From: Ilyomonas sp965277535
GTDB taxonomy: Bacteria; Bacteroidota; Bacteroidia; Chitinophagales; Chitinophagaceae
Assembly (NCBI GenBank): GCA_965277535.1
Contig: OZ255825.1
Coordinates: 1,612,001-1,676,000 of the forward strand
Direction of reading: 5' to 3'
DNA length: 64,000 bases
Shown: positions 26,449 through 35,070 of the stretch, one piece after another
Layout: each line of letters starts with the position of its first letter
Position numbering within the stretch: the first letter of the stretch is position 1
Made by a program: the position numbers and the translations under genes
The notes under the pieces: generated by a model
Database searches by the model: none
Seen by the model: the letters and a program-made list of their open reading frames with translations, nothing else
What the model was told of the DNA's origin: nothing

Positions 26449-26682
26449 TTACTGCGAATTTTCTTTTTGTTGAATGGTTTCTTTGGTTTGCCGCGTTTGC
26501 AATTCAGTTTCCAAACGCTCTGCTTTTTCCTGTGCTTCCTCATCAGTTTGGGCTTCTATGGTTGCCCAAATAGTTGCGCCGGTGGTTTCTTCTAAAAATG
26601 TATCGTTGGATGGCGTATCCTGTTCAGTGCGGGTAACTGAAACCAGTTTTTTATTATCAAATAAAACTCTGTATATACTCAT
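26449..26682 (-). CDS. Small hypothetical protein
   Basis: A 77-residue acidic cytoplasmic protein (MSIYRVLFDNKKLVSVTRTE, later TIWATIEAQTDEEAQEKAERLE and a Gln/Glu-rich tail). It resembles a compact alpha/beta unit with a helical end. No family is recognised. It lies between a hairpin and the CheY-like gene with normal codon usage, which supports it being real. Confidence 0.5.
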   Translation of the reverse strand: MSIYRVLFDNKKLVSVTRTEQDTPSNDTFLEETTGATIWATIEAQTDEEAQEKAERLETELQTRQTKETIQQKENSQ

Positions 26683-26806
26683 AAAAATGTTTGCGTTGAA
26701 GTTTCAAAAACAATACCAGTGAGAAAGAAATAAGACTGAAGGAACAAGAAGCAGGAAAGAAGAAACAAGAGAACAATAAACAAGATGCAGGAAGCAAAGT
26801 TTGTTT

Positions 26807-27187
26807 TTACGCAATTTTTCCGTTGGGTTCGGAAGGCAGGTGCGACTTTACCATTTGCAAGGCTTCCTGCAAATCGAAAGGCTTGTGCAAAATGCCATCT
26901 GCATACCGGTCACTATAACCTTCCAGCGCAGGATAATTGGCTGAAAATAATATGACAGGACAATTAGAAGTTATGTTCGTTTTTATTTGTTTACAAATGT
27001 CTCTGCCATCTTCGCCCTGCAGATTAATATCAAGCAAAATCAAATCAGGAACCGTTTGCTGTAAAGCGGTAAACAAGTTGCGCGCATTCTCAAATGTATC
27101 TACGGCATAGCCCATTTTCCTGAACCACATACTCAGCGATAAGAGTATATCGTAATCATCATCAACTATAAAAAGTGTTCTCACCAT
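26807..27187 (-). CDS. Single-domain response regulator (CheY-like)
   Basis: The 126-residue receiver has the acidic pocket D10-D11, phospho-acceptor D53 in LLDINLQGEDG, a conserved Ser in LFSANY (residue 82) and K102 in HKPFD. There is no output domain, so it would act by protein contact within a phosphorelay or as a phosphate sink. No kinase gene is adjacent. The upstream gap contains nested inverted repeats. Confidence 0.88.
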   Translation of the reverse strand: MVRTLFIVDDDYDILLSLSMWFRKMGYAVDTFENARNLFTALQQTVPDLILLDINLQGEDGRDICKQIKTNITSNCPVILFSANYPALEGYSDRYADGILHKPFDLQEALQMVKSHLPSEPNGKIA

Positions 27188-27220
27188 TCATTGTTTTATC
27201 AGTAATTAAAATACTATATA

Positions 27221-27326
27221 TCGTGCCAAATCATGCACCATAAAAGCGCAATACGGTTTATGAATCAACCGTATCCCCTCTTTTCAATCATTCCACAGTT
27301 AAAAAGTTTGCTATAATTTGGCACGA
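27221..27326. repeat. Nested inverted repeats upstream of the CheY-like gene
   Basis: TCGTGCCAAAT (27221-27231) and ATTTGGCACGA (27316-27326) form a perfect 11-bp outer pair. Inside, ATACGGTT (27251-27258) and AACCGTAT (27267-27274) form a perfect 8-bp pair. The gap 27188-27532 separates divergent genes and holds nothing else I recognise. Confidence 0.6.
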
Positions 27327-27532
27327 ACGATTATACAATTAATGAAACAGTGGGCTAACAGTAAAAACGATGAAATAAAAAACAGCTTTGCTTGCTTTTA
27401 TCCATAAAGAAAAAAACAACAAAGCAACTGCTGCCTTTTTGTATTCGATACCAAAAACGTTTGCACTTCGTCGCGGCAAGATTGTTGTAAATTTATCGCC
27501 ACAAATCGTACAATCATTGTAAAAACAAAACC

Positions 27533-27958
27533 ATGAAGCACTCTACTTTTTTTACATCACGTCTTCTGTTTCTTTTTATGGCAGCCTTTTTATTCGCTTC
27601 CTGCGCACAGAAAAGAGCCTTTGAAAAATCAGTTGCAGCACCGGCTGCAACCGGGCAGGTGAAGGTAAAGAAAGACAACAATCACAATTATAATATCAGT
27701 GTTTATGTAAGAGATTTAGCGGAACCTGAAAAGCGGATACCAGCCAAAAAAGTATACCTTGTCTGGAACGAAGCAAGCAATGGTGTGTTCAATTTAGGAC
27801 AGCTGATAACGTCTCGCAGCTTTTTTAAACGCGGCTTCACAGCTTCACTTACTGCCACTTCGCCCAACAAGCCTAAGCGTGTTTTTATCACGGCTGAAGA
27901 CGATGCCAACACATTGGCGCCAGGCCCGCAGGTGGTGCTTACCACATCTAATTTTTAA
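27533..27958 (+). CDS. Small hypothetical lipoprotein
   Basis: A 141-residue protein with a lipoprotein signal, MKHSTFFTSRLLFLFMAAFLFASC, so it is lipidated at Cys 24. The mature part has an Ala-rich linker and then a beta-rich domain (YNISVYVRDLAEPEKRIPAKKVYLVWNE, PKRVFITAEDDANT), suggestive of a small Ig-like or anti-sigma/anchor fold. The A-rich sequence GTAAAAACAAAACC stands directly before the ATG. Function is unknown. Confidence 0.65.
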   Translation: MKHSTFFTSRLLFLFMAAFLFASCAQKRAFEKSVAAPAATGQVKVKKDNNHNYNISVYVRDLAEPEKRIPAKKVYLVWNEASNGVFNLGQLITSRSFFKRGFTASLTATSPNKPKRVFITAEDDANTLAPGPQVVLTTSNF

Positions 27959-28036
27959 AGTTGCCTACAACCCATTGCTATGTTTGGTTTTGCCGCAAAA
28001 AATAGTTAATCAAAATTATATTCCTGCGGCAATCAA

Positions 28037-28044
28037 TACCTTTG
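28037..28044 (+). promoter_or_regulatory. -7 promoter box for gatB
   Basis: TACCTTTG is an exact TAnnTTTG match 23 nt before the ATG at 28068. Confidence 0.6.
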
Positions 28045-28067
28045 CGCCCTTTATCTTGTATTGATTG

Positions 28068-29510
28068 ATGAGTTGGTTCCATAAATACGAAGCGGTTATT
28101 GGTCTGGAAATTCATGCGCAGCTATCTACTGCCAGCAAGTTGTTTTGCGGCGATAGCACAGCGTTTGGCGCACCTCCCAACACACAGGTAAGCCCAATTA
28201 CTCTGGGGCATCCGGGAACATTGCCAAAAACAAACAAGAAAGCGGTTGAATTTGCTATCAAAATGGGACTTGCCTGCAACTCTACAATAGAGCGCTATAA
28301 CTATTTTGCCCGCAAAAATTATTTCTATCCCGATCTTCCTAAAGGCTACCAGGTTTCGCAACACACAACGCCCATTTGCAAAGGCGGAACTGTGCAAATC
28401 AAAACAGAAAACGGCTTGCGCAATGTGCAGCTGAACCGCATTCATTTGGAAGAAGACGCCGGCAAAAGCATTCATGATGCGGATGAAAATTTCACTTGCA
28501 TTGATTTGAACCGCGCCGGAACACCGTTGATTGAAATTGTTACGGAGCCGGATTTGTTCAGTGCCGAAGAAGCCTATCAGTATGTTACCGAAGTGCGCCG
28601 TTTGGTGCGCTGGCTGGGCGTTTGCGATGGCAATATGGAAGAAGGCAGCCTTCGCTGCGATGCCAATGTTTCGGTGCGTTTAAGGGGTGAAACAAAATTG
28701 GGAACCAAGGTAGAAGTGAAGAATTTGAATTCGATTCGCAATGTAAAAAAAGCGATAGAATTTGAGATTAGCCGCATGGTTGATTTATTAGAAAAAGGTG
28801 AGCGGATTGTTCAGCAAACACGCAGCTTTGATGCCTCGAACGATACCACATTTGCCATTCGTGATAAAGAAGAAGCCAACGATTACCGCTACTTTCCCGA
28901 ACCCGATTTATCGCCGTTTCAGTTGAGCGAATCGTTCATTCAAAACATAAAAGAAAAGCAGCCTCAATTGCCTTACCAGTTGATGGAAAAATACAAAGGT
29001 TTTGGTTTGAGTGACTACGATGCCGCACAGCTTTGCGCTGAGAAAGAGGTTGCTGATTTTTATGAAAAAGTGATTAAACAAACCTCGCATTACAAAGCCG
29101 CCGCCAACTGGATCAACGGACCGTTGAAGCAGTTTGTAAACGATAAAAATACTTCGTTTGCAGAGCTTTCATTATCTCCTTTGCAATTGGCGGCTTTGCT
29201 TCAAATGGTAGAAGATGGCAAGGTGAATTTTTCCATTGCTTCGGGTCGCATTTTGCCCGTATTGATCGGTAACGAAAATATAACACCAGCGCAGGTGGCA
29301 GCCGATATGAATTTATTGCAAACGACTGATAGTAACGAAATAGAAAACTGGGTGGATGAAGTGATTGCCAACATGCCCGATAAAGTAACCGAATACAAAA
29401 AGGGAAAGAAAGGATTGATAGGTTTGTTTGTGGGTGAAGTAAAAAAGAAGAGCAAAGGCAAAGCCGATCCCAAAAAAGTAACCGAGCTGTTGCAGCGAAA
29501 ATTGGTATAA
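28068..29510 (+). CDS. gatB: Aspartyl/glutamyl-tRNA(Asn/Gln) amidotransferase subunit B
   Basis: GatB is the kinase/transamidase partner of the GatCAB complex that converts Glu-tRNA(Gln) or Asp-tRNA(Asn) to the amidated form. From the ATG at 28068 it has 480 residues: the N-terminal motif YEAVIGLEIHAQL, the PDLPKGYQVSQ and HLEEDAGKSIHD signatures, RAGTPLIEIVTEPD, and the C-terminal GatB/Yqey tail ending KKVTELLQRKL. gatA and gatC are not in the window, so the complex is encoded at scattered sites. The frame opens at a TTG one codon earlier; ATG is preferred. Confidence 0.95.
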   Translation: MSWFHKYEAVIGLEIHAQLSTASKLFCGDSTAFGAPPNTQVSPITLGHPGTLPKTNKKAVEFAIKMGLACNSTIERYNYFARKNYFYPDLPKGYQVSQHTTPICKGGTVQIKTENGLRNVQLNRIHLEEDAGKSIHDADENFTCIDLNRAGTPLIEIVTEPDLFSAEEAYQYVTEVRRLVRWLGVCDGNMEEGSLRCDANVSVRLRGETKLGTKVEVKNLNSIRNVKKAIEFEISRMVDLLEKGERIVQQTRSFDASNDTTFAIRDKEEANDYRYFPEPDLSPFQLSESFIQNIKEKQPQLPYQLMEKYKGFGLSDYDAAQLCAEKEVADFYEKVIKQTSHYKAAANWINGPLKQFVNDKNTSFAELSLSPLQLAALLQMVEDGKVNFSIASGRILPVLIGNENITPAQVAADMNLLQTTDSNEIENWVDEVIANMPDKVTEYKKGKKGLIGLFVGEVKKKSKGKADPKKVTELLQRKLV

Positions 29511-29594
29511 AAGCCCTAACCCTAAAGGCTAATCTGGTCAGGTTTCAGACATCTAAACGACCTAATAAAATTAAAAAATTGAACAAAAACAAAC

Positions 29595-30710
29595 ATGAAT
29601 AAAACAATATTATTAGCAGGTGCAATTGTGTTTTCACTACTTGCCTGCAAGCAAAAAAACAGCAATGGTGCGTTTGAAGTAAGCGGCAAAATAAAAGGCG
29701 TAAAAAAGCAATTGGTTTACTTACAACAGTTTCCATTTGAAGGCACACAATTGCAAATTGTAGATTCTGCTACGCTTGGCAATGATGGCTCGTATAAATT
29801 ACATACCATTGGCAAGGAAGAAGGCTTATACACAGTTGGCGTTGCCACAGGACCTCAGGCGATTTTTGTGAATGATAATGACGATATTACTATCAATATG
29901 GATTCGGTTAATTTTCGTCATCCCGACATTCAAAACTCGGCTGCTACCAAAAGCATTTACGGCTTTATGGACAATTACGTGAAAAAAGACTCCATCGTTG
30001 GCGTTGCTTATGCGGCTGCAAGCGGACCAACTGCAACGGATTCAGCCAAGCAAGCATTTCAACAGCAACTGACTTCATTGAATGCCTTTATTAAAGATTA
30101 TATCAACAAAGCGCCAAGCCCCGCGGCTGTGTATTTTGCCATTAGCCAAATACCACCCGGCGTAATGCAACCCGAAGATTTGGTAACGCTGGTAACATCA
30201 GCTTCTAACCGCTTTAAAGGCAGCACAGGTTTGCAGGTTTTAAAGCAAAAGCTAACAGAGATGGCTAACAAGAGTCAGCCTAAAAATTCTCCGCTCATCG
30301 GCAAGGCGGCTCCCAATCTTACTATGCAGGATGTGAATGGAAAAAACATCAGCATCAGCGACTTTAAAGGCAAGTATGTATTGGTTGATTTCTGGGCAAG
30401 CTGGTGCGGACCTTGTCGTGCTGAAAACCCCAATGTGGTAGCGGCGTATAATAAGTACAAAAACAAAAATTTTACTATCCTTGGCGTATCGTTGGACAAT
30501 GATAAACAAGCCTGGAAAAGTGCCATTTCCAAAGATGGGTTAGCCTGGAACCACATGAGTGATTTAAAGATGTGGGACAGCGAGGCTGTGAAAGCGTATG
30601 GCTTCGATGGCATTCCGTTTAATGTGCTGATTGATCCGCAAGGAAACATCATTGCCAGCAGCTTGCGTGGGCCTGCTTTAGAAGAAAAATTAGCGCAGGT
30701 GCTACAATAA
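29595..30710 (+). CDS. TlpA-like thiol-disulfide oxidoreductase lipoprotein with DUF4369-type N-domain
   Basis: A 371-residue lipoprotein (signal MNKTILLAGAIVFSLLAC). Residues about 25-125 form the beta-rich DUF4369-type domain (EVSGKIKGVKKQLVYLQQF, IVDSATLGNDGSYKL). A helical stretch follows, then an AhpC/TSA-thioredoxin domain from about 235 (KAAPNLTMQDVNGKNISISDFKGKYVLVDFWASWCGPC, cysteines 271 and 274). It should reduce or exchange disulfides in the periplasm. It is preceded by AACAAAAACAAAC directly before the ATG and is followed by a clear terminator. Confidence 0.9.
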   Translation: MNKTILLAGAIVFSLLACKQKNSNGAFEVSGKIKGVKKQLVYLQQFPFEGTQLQIVDSATLGNDGSYKLHTIGKEEGLYTVGVATGPQAIFVNDNDDITINMDSVNFRHPDIQNSAATKSIYGFMDNYVKKDSIVGVAYAAASGPTATDSAKQAFQQQLTSLNAFIKDYINKAPSPAAVYFAISQIPPGVMQPEDLVTLVTSASNRFKGSTGLQVLKQKLTEMANKSQPKNSPLIGKAAPNLTMQDVNGKNISISDFKGKYVLVDFWASWCGPCRAENPNVVAAYNKYKNKNFTILGVSLDNDKQAWKSAISKDGLAWNHMSDLKMWDSEAVKAYGFDGIPFNVLIDPQGNIIASSLRGPALEEKLAQVLQ

Positions 30711-30733
30711 ATTTCATTCATTTCTTTCAATAT

Positions 30734-30765
30734 AAAATGGCTTCTAAAAAGAAGCCATTTTTGTT
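30734..30765 (+). terminator. Rho-independent terminator after the TlpA-like gene
   Basis: A perfect 12-bp stem (30734-30745 and 30750-30761, AAAATGGCTTCT type) with a 4-nt loop runs into TTTTTGTTTTT. Confidence 0.85.
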
Positions 30766-30819
30766 TTTCCACTAATTTTTCAAGCCGCATCACTATAAGT
30801 GTTCGAAAGATTCCAAAAT

Positions 30820-31030
30820 CCCCGCAGGGGAAACGTATTTGTAAAAAATATGTGCAAAACCAAAAGTGCTCCGTAGGAGTTACGTGTTTGTAGAAAAGTG
30901 CGCAATTAAATGAGATGGCTCCATCGGAGCCACGTGTTTTGTGTGTCTGCCTTATTAAGACGCGGCTCCGATGGAGCCGGTTCAATACCTAATTGTATCG
31001 CTTATATAAACACGCGAACCCGATGGGTTC
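30820..31030. repeat. Cluster of five short palindromes at about 50-bp spacing
   Basis: Palindromes are centred near 30825 (CCCCGCAGGGG), 30874 (CTCCGTAGGAG), 30924 (TGGCTCCATCGGAGCCA), 30971 (CGGCTCCGATGGAGCCG) and 31023 (GAACCCGATGGGTTC). The first three are followed by ACGTRTTTGTA-like sequence on the plus strand; the last two have the equivalent (ACACGCG or TAAGACGCG) on their left, so they are inverted. Centre-to-centre distances are 49, 50, 47 and 52 bp. They occupy the first half of the 796-nt gap before nrdB. Confidence 0.75.
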
Positions 31031-31295
31031 TATACACAATATTTTTCATACAAAACCAAAACATCTTCTGCCGCTTGCGGTAATACAATCTCCTAAATTT
31101 TTTGGCATTAAATCATTGTTGTCAATTTTCCTCAATTTCTACACGTTCGCAGTTTTGAAAAAATATACCAATACAATTGACTGACACAATGCCAAACCAA
31201 TTTATCAACACCGCAATGTGTATATCTTTTTGTGCAAAACCAAAAATAGCTTCAAAATCAATCCGTTATCTTTCTCACAACTGACATGCACTTTC

Positions 31296-31304
31296 TTATC
31301 CACA
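31296..31304 (+). promoter_or_regulatory. Consensus DnaA box upstream of nrdBA
   Basis: TTATCCACA matches the strict DnaA-binding consensus. It lies 203 nt before the nrdB ATG. A weaker relative, TTATCAACA, occurs near 31202. The rest of 31031-31506 is A+T-rich with no gene-like frame. Confidence 0.5.
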
Positions 31305-31506
31305 GAGCGTTATTATCTATTGCTTTTCTTTCATTTCTAACCTTCGTAATCTTGTATCCGCTTTTCTAACGGAGCAAAATGCTAAGGAAAACTACCAAAA
31401 TAACACAGCTTATGGCTCTCTTTTCAAGTAACAGATTTCTGTTATAAGAAAGTGCCGCCTCTGCTGTTTATCGCGGTTCATTTTATAAAAACAAAACCTT
31501 TTGTGT

Positions 31507-32478
31507 ATGCAAGAAAATGAGATTTTATTACAGGAAAACAAAGACCGCTTTGTGATTCTTCCCATCAATTACCCCGATATATGGAAGATGTACAAAAAGC
31601 ATGAGGCCAGCTTCTGGACGGCTGAAGAAATTGATTTAAGCAGTGATGGAAAAGATTGGGTAAGCCTGAACGATGGCGAGCGTCATTTCATCTCTCATGT
31701 GCTGGCTTTTTTTGCGGCAAGCGATGGCATTGTAAATGAAAATCTTGCTGTGAATTTTATGAGCGAAGTACAACTTCCTGAAGCGCGCTGCTTTTATGGC
31801 TTTCAGATTATGATGGAAAACATTCACTCTGAAACTTATGCTTTGCTGATTGATTCCTATGTAAAAGACCCGCAGGAAAAAGACAGGTTGTTTCATGCCA
31901 TTGATACCGTGCCTGCTGTAAAGAAAAAAGCCGAATGGGCATTGCGCTGGATTCAGAACGGAACGTTTGCCGAGCGCCTGGTTGCTTTCGCTGCAGTGGA
32001 AGGCATTTTCTTTAGCGGTTCGTTTTGCTCTCTTTTCTGGTTAAAGAAAAGAGGTTTGATGCCGGGTTTAACATTCAGTAACGAACTCATCAGTCGCGAT
32101 GAAGGCCTGCATTGCGAATTTGCTTGTTTGCTGTACAGTATGTTGAAGAATAAAATGTCGCAGGAAGAGGTGTATGCAATTATTGACGACGCTGTAAAGA
32201 TTGAAAAAGAATTTATTACCGAAGCCTTGCCGGTTGATTTGATTGGTATGAACGCCAAACTGATGCAGCAATACATTGAGTTTGTTGCCGACCGTTGGTT
32301 AGGCGAATTGGGTTACGATAAAATGTTTAAGGCTACCAATCCGTTTGATTTTATGGAGATGATTTCATTACAAGGTAAAACCAACTTCTTCGAAAAACGC
32401 GTAGGCGATTATCAGAAAGCCGGTGTGATGGCAGGAACAAAAGAAGTGCAGTCATTTTCGCTTGAGGAGGATTTTTAA
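31507..32478 (+). CDS. nrdB: Class Ia ribonucleotide reductase small subunit (R2)
   Basis: The R2 protein houses the di-iron centre and tyrosyl radical used to start reduction of ribonucleoside diphosphates. From the ATG at 31507 it has 323 residues. Motifs are of the eukaryote-like type: FWTAEEIDLSSD, the radical tyrosine in EARCFYGFQIMMENIHSETY, FAAVEGIFFSGSF, and SRDEGLHCEFA with the last metal ligands. The C-terminal FSLEEDF is the tail that docks in R1. It is followed 50 nt later by nrdA, so the two form an operon. The ATG is preferred over the TTG two codons earlier. Confidence 0.96.
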   Translation: MQENEILLQENKDRFVILPINYPDIWKMYKKHEASFWTAEEIDLSSDGKDWVSLNDGERHFISHVLAFFAASDGIVNENLAVNFMSEVQLPEARCFYGFQIMMENIHSETYALLIDSYVKDPQEKDRLFHAIDTVPAVKKKAEWALRWIQNGTFAERLVAFAAVEGIFFSGSFCSLFWLKKRGLMPGLTFSNELISRDEGLHCEFACLLYSMLKNKMSQEEVYAIIDDAVKIEKEFITEALPVDLIGMNAKLMQQYIEFVADRWLGELGYDKMFKATNPFDFMEMISLQGKTNFFEKRVGDYQKAGVMAGTKEVQSFSLEEDF

Positions 32479-32528
32479 AAATACTTACTAAAAACTTATA
32501 ACAATTACCAACTAAAAAAATACTCGTT

Positions 32529-34958
32529 ATGCAAGTCATTAAAAGAAATGGAAAAAGAGAAAGCGTGAAGTTTGATAAAATCACGGCACGCATTCAAAAA
32601 TTATCTTACGGTTTGAGTGGCTTAGTAAATGTAATTGAAGTTGCCAAGAAAGTGGTGGATGGCATTTACGATGGCGTAACCACAACCGAGTTGGACAACC
32701 TCGCTGCTGAAACCGCGGCATCACTTACTACCACGCATCCCGATTATGCAGTGTTAGCCTCGCGCATTGCGGTAAGCAATCTTCATAAAAATACCATCAA
32801 ATCGTTTTCACAAACGATGAAGAAAATGTACAATTATGTAGATCCAATCACCGGAAGAAAACTTCCGTTGCTGGCAGATGATGTACACGAAATCATTCAA
32901 AACAATGCAGAATTATTAGACAGCACCATCATTTACGACCGCGATTTTGGTTTTGATTATTTCGGTTTTAAAACGCTCGAAAAATCGTACCTCCTTCGCA
33001 TGGATGGCAAAATTGTAGAACGCCCGCAACACATGTACATGCGTGTTGCCATTGGCATTCACAAAGAAGACATTGACAGCGCCATTAAAACGTATAACTT
33101 AATGAGTGAGCGTTGGTTTACTCATGCTACGCCAACGTTGTTCAACGCAGGAACGCCCAAGCCGCAAATGAGCAGTTGCTTCCTCCTAACCATGAAAGAA
33201 GACAGCATTGACGGCATTTATGATACCTTAAAGCAAACCGCAAAAATCTCGCAAAGCGCAGGTGGCATTGGCTTAGCCATTCATGGCATCCGTGCAACGG
33301 GCAGCTACATTGGCGGCACCAATGGCACAAGCAATGGCATCATTCCAATGCTGCGCGTGTTTAACGATACAGCGCGTTATGTTGACCAGGGCGGCGGCAA
33401 ACGCAAAGGTGCTTTTGCCGTGTATTTAGAACCCTGGCACGCTGATGTGTTTGAGTTTTTGGATTTGCGCAAAAATCATGGGAAAGAAGAAATGCGAGCA
33501 CGCGATTTATTTTATGCCATGTGGGTTCCCGATTTGTTTATGAAGCGCGTAGAAGAAGGCGGCAATTGGAGTTTGTTTTGCCCGAACGAAGCACCGGGTT
33601 TGCATGAATGCCACAGCGGGGAATTTGAAGCCTTGTATGCAAGATATGAAAGAGAAGGCCGTGCGCGTAAAACCATCAAAGCACAGGAACTTTGGTTTGC
33701 CATTGTGGAAGCGCAGATAGAAACCGGAACGCCGTATCTGTTGTATAAAGATGCAGCCAATGCAAAAAGCAACCAGCAGAATTTAGGAACGATTAAGAGT
33801 TCTAACCTTTGTACTGAAATCATCGAATACACAAGTCCTGATGAAGTGGCGGTTTGTAATCTCGCTTCCATTGCCTTGCCTTGCTTTGTGCGCGAAGGAA
33901 AGTTTGATTTTGAAAAATTGTATGAAGTAACCTACGAAGCCACGAAGAATCTCAACAAGATAATTGATAACAATTATTATCCGGTTGAAGAAGCGCGCAA
34001 CAGCAATTTGCGCCATCGCCCGATTGGTTTGGGTGTGCAGGGTTTGGCAGATGCCTTCATCATGTTGCGCTTGCCTTTTGAAAGTGATTTGGCAAAAATG
34101 CTCAACAAAAACATTTTTGAAACCATCTACTTCGCTTCCATGACGGCAAGTAAAGATTTGGCAAAAATGGGAGGTGCTTATTCAACGTTTAAAGGTTCGC
34201 CTCTTTCAAAAGGATTGTTCCAGTTTGATTTGTGGGGCGTTGACCAAACGACTCGCCATGATTGGGATACACTTCGCAAAGAAGTAATGGAACATGGCGT
34301 AAGAAATTCATTGCTCGTTGCTCCCATGCCAACGGCAAGCACTTCGCAGATTCTGGGGAATAACGAGTGCTTCGAGCCTTATACTTCTAACATTTACACA
34401 CGCCGTGTGTTGAGTGGTGAGTTTATTATTGTAAACAAACATTTGCTCAAAGACCTTATCGCGCTTGGCTTGTGGAGCAATAGCATGAAAAATAAAATCA
34501 TTGCTGCCAATGGTTCGATTCAAAAAATTGAAGGCATACCAGCCGATGTTAAAGAGTTGTACAAAACCGTTTGGGAAATCAAACAACGCAATCTGATTGA
34601 CATGGCTGCCGACCGTGGTGCTTATATCTGCCAAAGCCAGTCGTTGAATTTGTTTGTAGAAAGCCCCACTACCAACAAGCTTACTTCAATGCACTTTTAT
34701 GCATGGAAGAAAGGGTTGAAAACAGGCATGTATTACTTGCGCACACAAGCTGCTACACAAGCTGTACAGTTTACCATTGAAAAGAACAAAGCTTCCATAC
34801 CGGAAGCGGTGGCAGGCAATGATACCGTAGCTGGCGCAACATCTGCAGCTACTGCCGCTGCCTCAACACCTGCCATGCCAACTGTTGATCCCGAAAGTGG
34901 TGAAATTACCGGCGCAGTATGTACCATGCAGGAAGGATGTTTGGTTTGCGGTTCATAA
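32529..34958 (+). CDS. nrdA: Class Ia ribonucleotide reductase large subunit (R1)
   Basis: R1 binds substrates and allosteric effectors. The 809-residue protein starts with an ATP-cone (MQVIKRNGKRESVKFDKIT) for overall activity control. Active-site cysteines are in PQMSSCFLL, SNLCTEIIEY and AVCNLASIAL, the radical-transfer tyrosine pair is in GMYYLRTQAA, and the C-terminal reducible pair is in EGCLVCGS. Between the core and that tail lies an Ala/Thr-rich linker (about residues 760-800) that gives the swinging arm reach. Type and sequence are eukaryote-like, as in other Bacteroidota. A hairpin follows at 34993-35021. Confidence 0.96.
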   Translation: MQVIKRNGKRESVKFDKITARIQKLSYGLSGLVNVIEVAKKVVDGIYDGVTTTELDNLAAETAASLTTTHPDYAVLASRIAVSNLHKNTIKSFSQTMKKMYNYVDPITGRKLPLLADDVHEIIQNNAELLDSTIIYDRDFGFDYFGFKTLEKSYLLRMDGKIVERPQHMYMRVAIGIHKEDIDSAIKTYNLMSERWFTHATPTLFNAGTPKPQMSSCFLLTMKEDSIDGIYDTLKQTAKISQSAGGIGLAIHGIRATGSYIGGTNGTSNGIIPMLRVFNDTARYVDQGGGKRKGAFAVYLEPWHADVFEFLDLRKNHGKEEMRARDLFYAMWVPDLFMKRVEEGGNWSLFCPNEAPGLHECHSGEFEALYARYEREGRARKTIKAQELWFAIVEAQIETGTPYLLYKDAANAKSNQQNLGTIKSSNLCTEIIEYTSPDEVAVCNLASIALPCFVREGKFDFEKLYEVTYEATKNLNKIIDNNYYPVEEARNSNLRHRPIGLGVQGLADAFIMLRLPFESDLAKMLNKNIFETIYFASMTASKDLAKMGGAYSTFKGSPLSKGLFQFDLWGVDQTTRHDWDTLRKEVMEHGVRNSLLVAPMPTASTSQILGNNECFEPYTSNIYTRRVLSGEFIIVNKHLLKDLIALGLWSNSMKNKIIAANGSIQKIEGIPADVKELYKTVWEIKQRNLIDMAADRGAYICQSQSLNLFVESPTTNKLTSMHFYAWKKGLKTGMYYLRTQAATQAVQFTIEKNKASIPEAVAGNDTVAGATSAATAAASTPAMPTVDPESGEITGAVCTMQEGCLVCGS

Positions 34959-34992
34959 CACAAACGCTTACTTACTAAGCATTTCCATAGCG

Positions 34993-35021
34993 AAAGGCTG
35001 CTTCTGAAAAGGGCAGCCTTT
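34993..35021 (+). terminator. Hairpin after nrdA, probable terminator
   Basis: A perfect 9-bp stem (AAAGGCTGC at 34993-35001 with its complement at 35013-35021) lies 35 nt past the nrdA stop. The T-tract is weak (TTTAGTATT). Confidence 0.55.
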
Positions 35022-35070
35022 AGTATTAAATGAAGATTAGGAAATATTATTAAAAATTCTTAAAGAGACA

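Noticed and set aside
30820..31030. CRISPR-like array because of the regular ~50-bp spacing
   Set aside because: Units are short palindromes with variable cores, the last two are inverted, spacers are not unique-versus-constant, and no cas gene is near.
31296..31304. Replication origin suggested by a consensus DnaA box
   Set aside because: Only one strict box, no dnaA/dnaN neighbours, and no clear cluster of further boxes.
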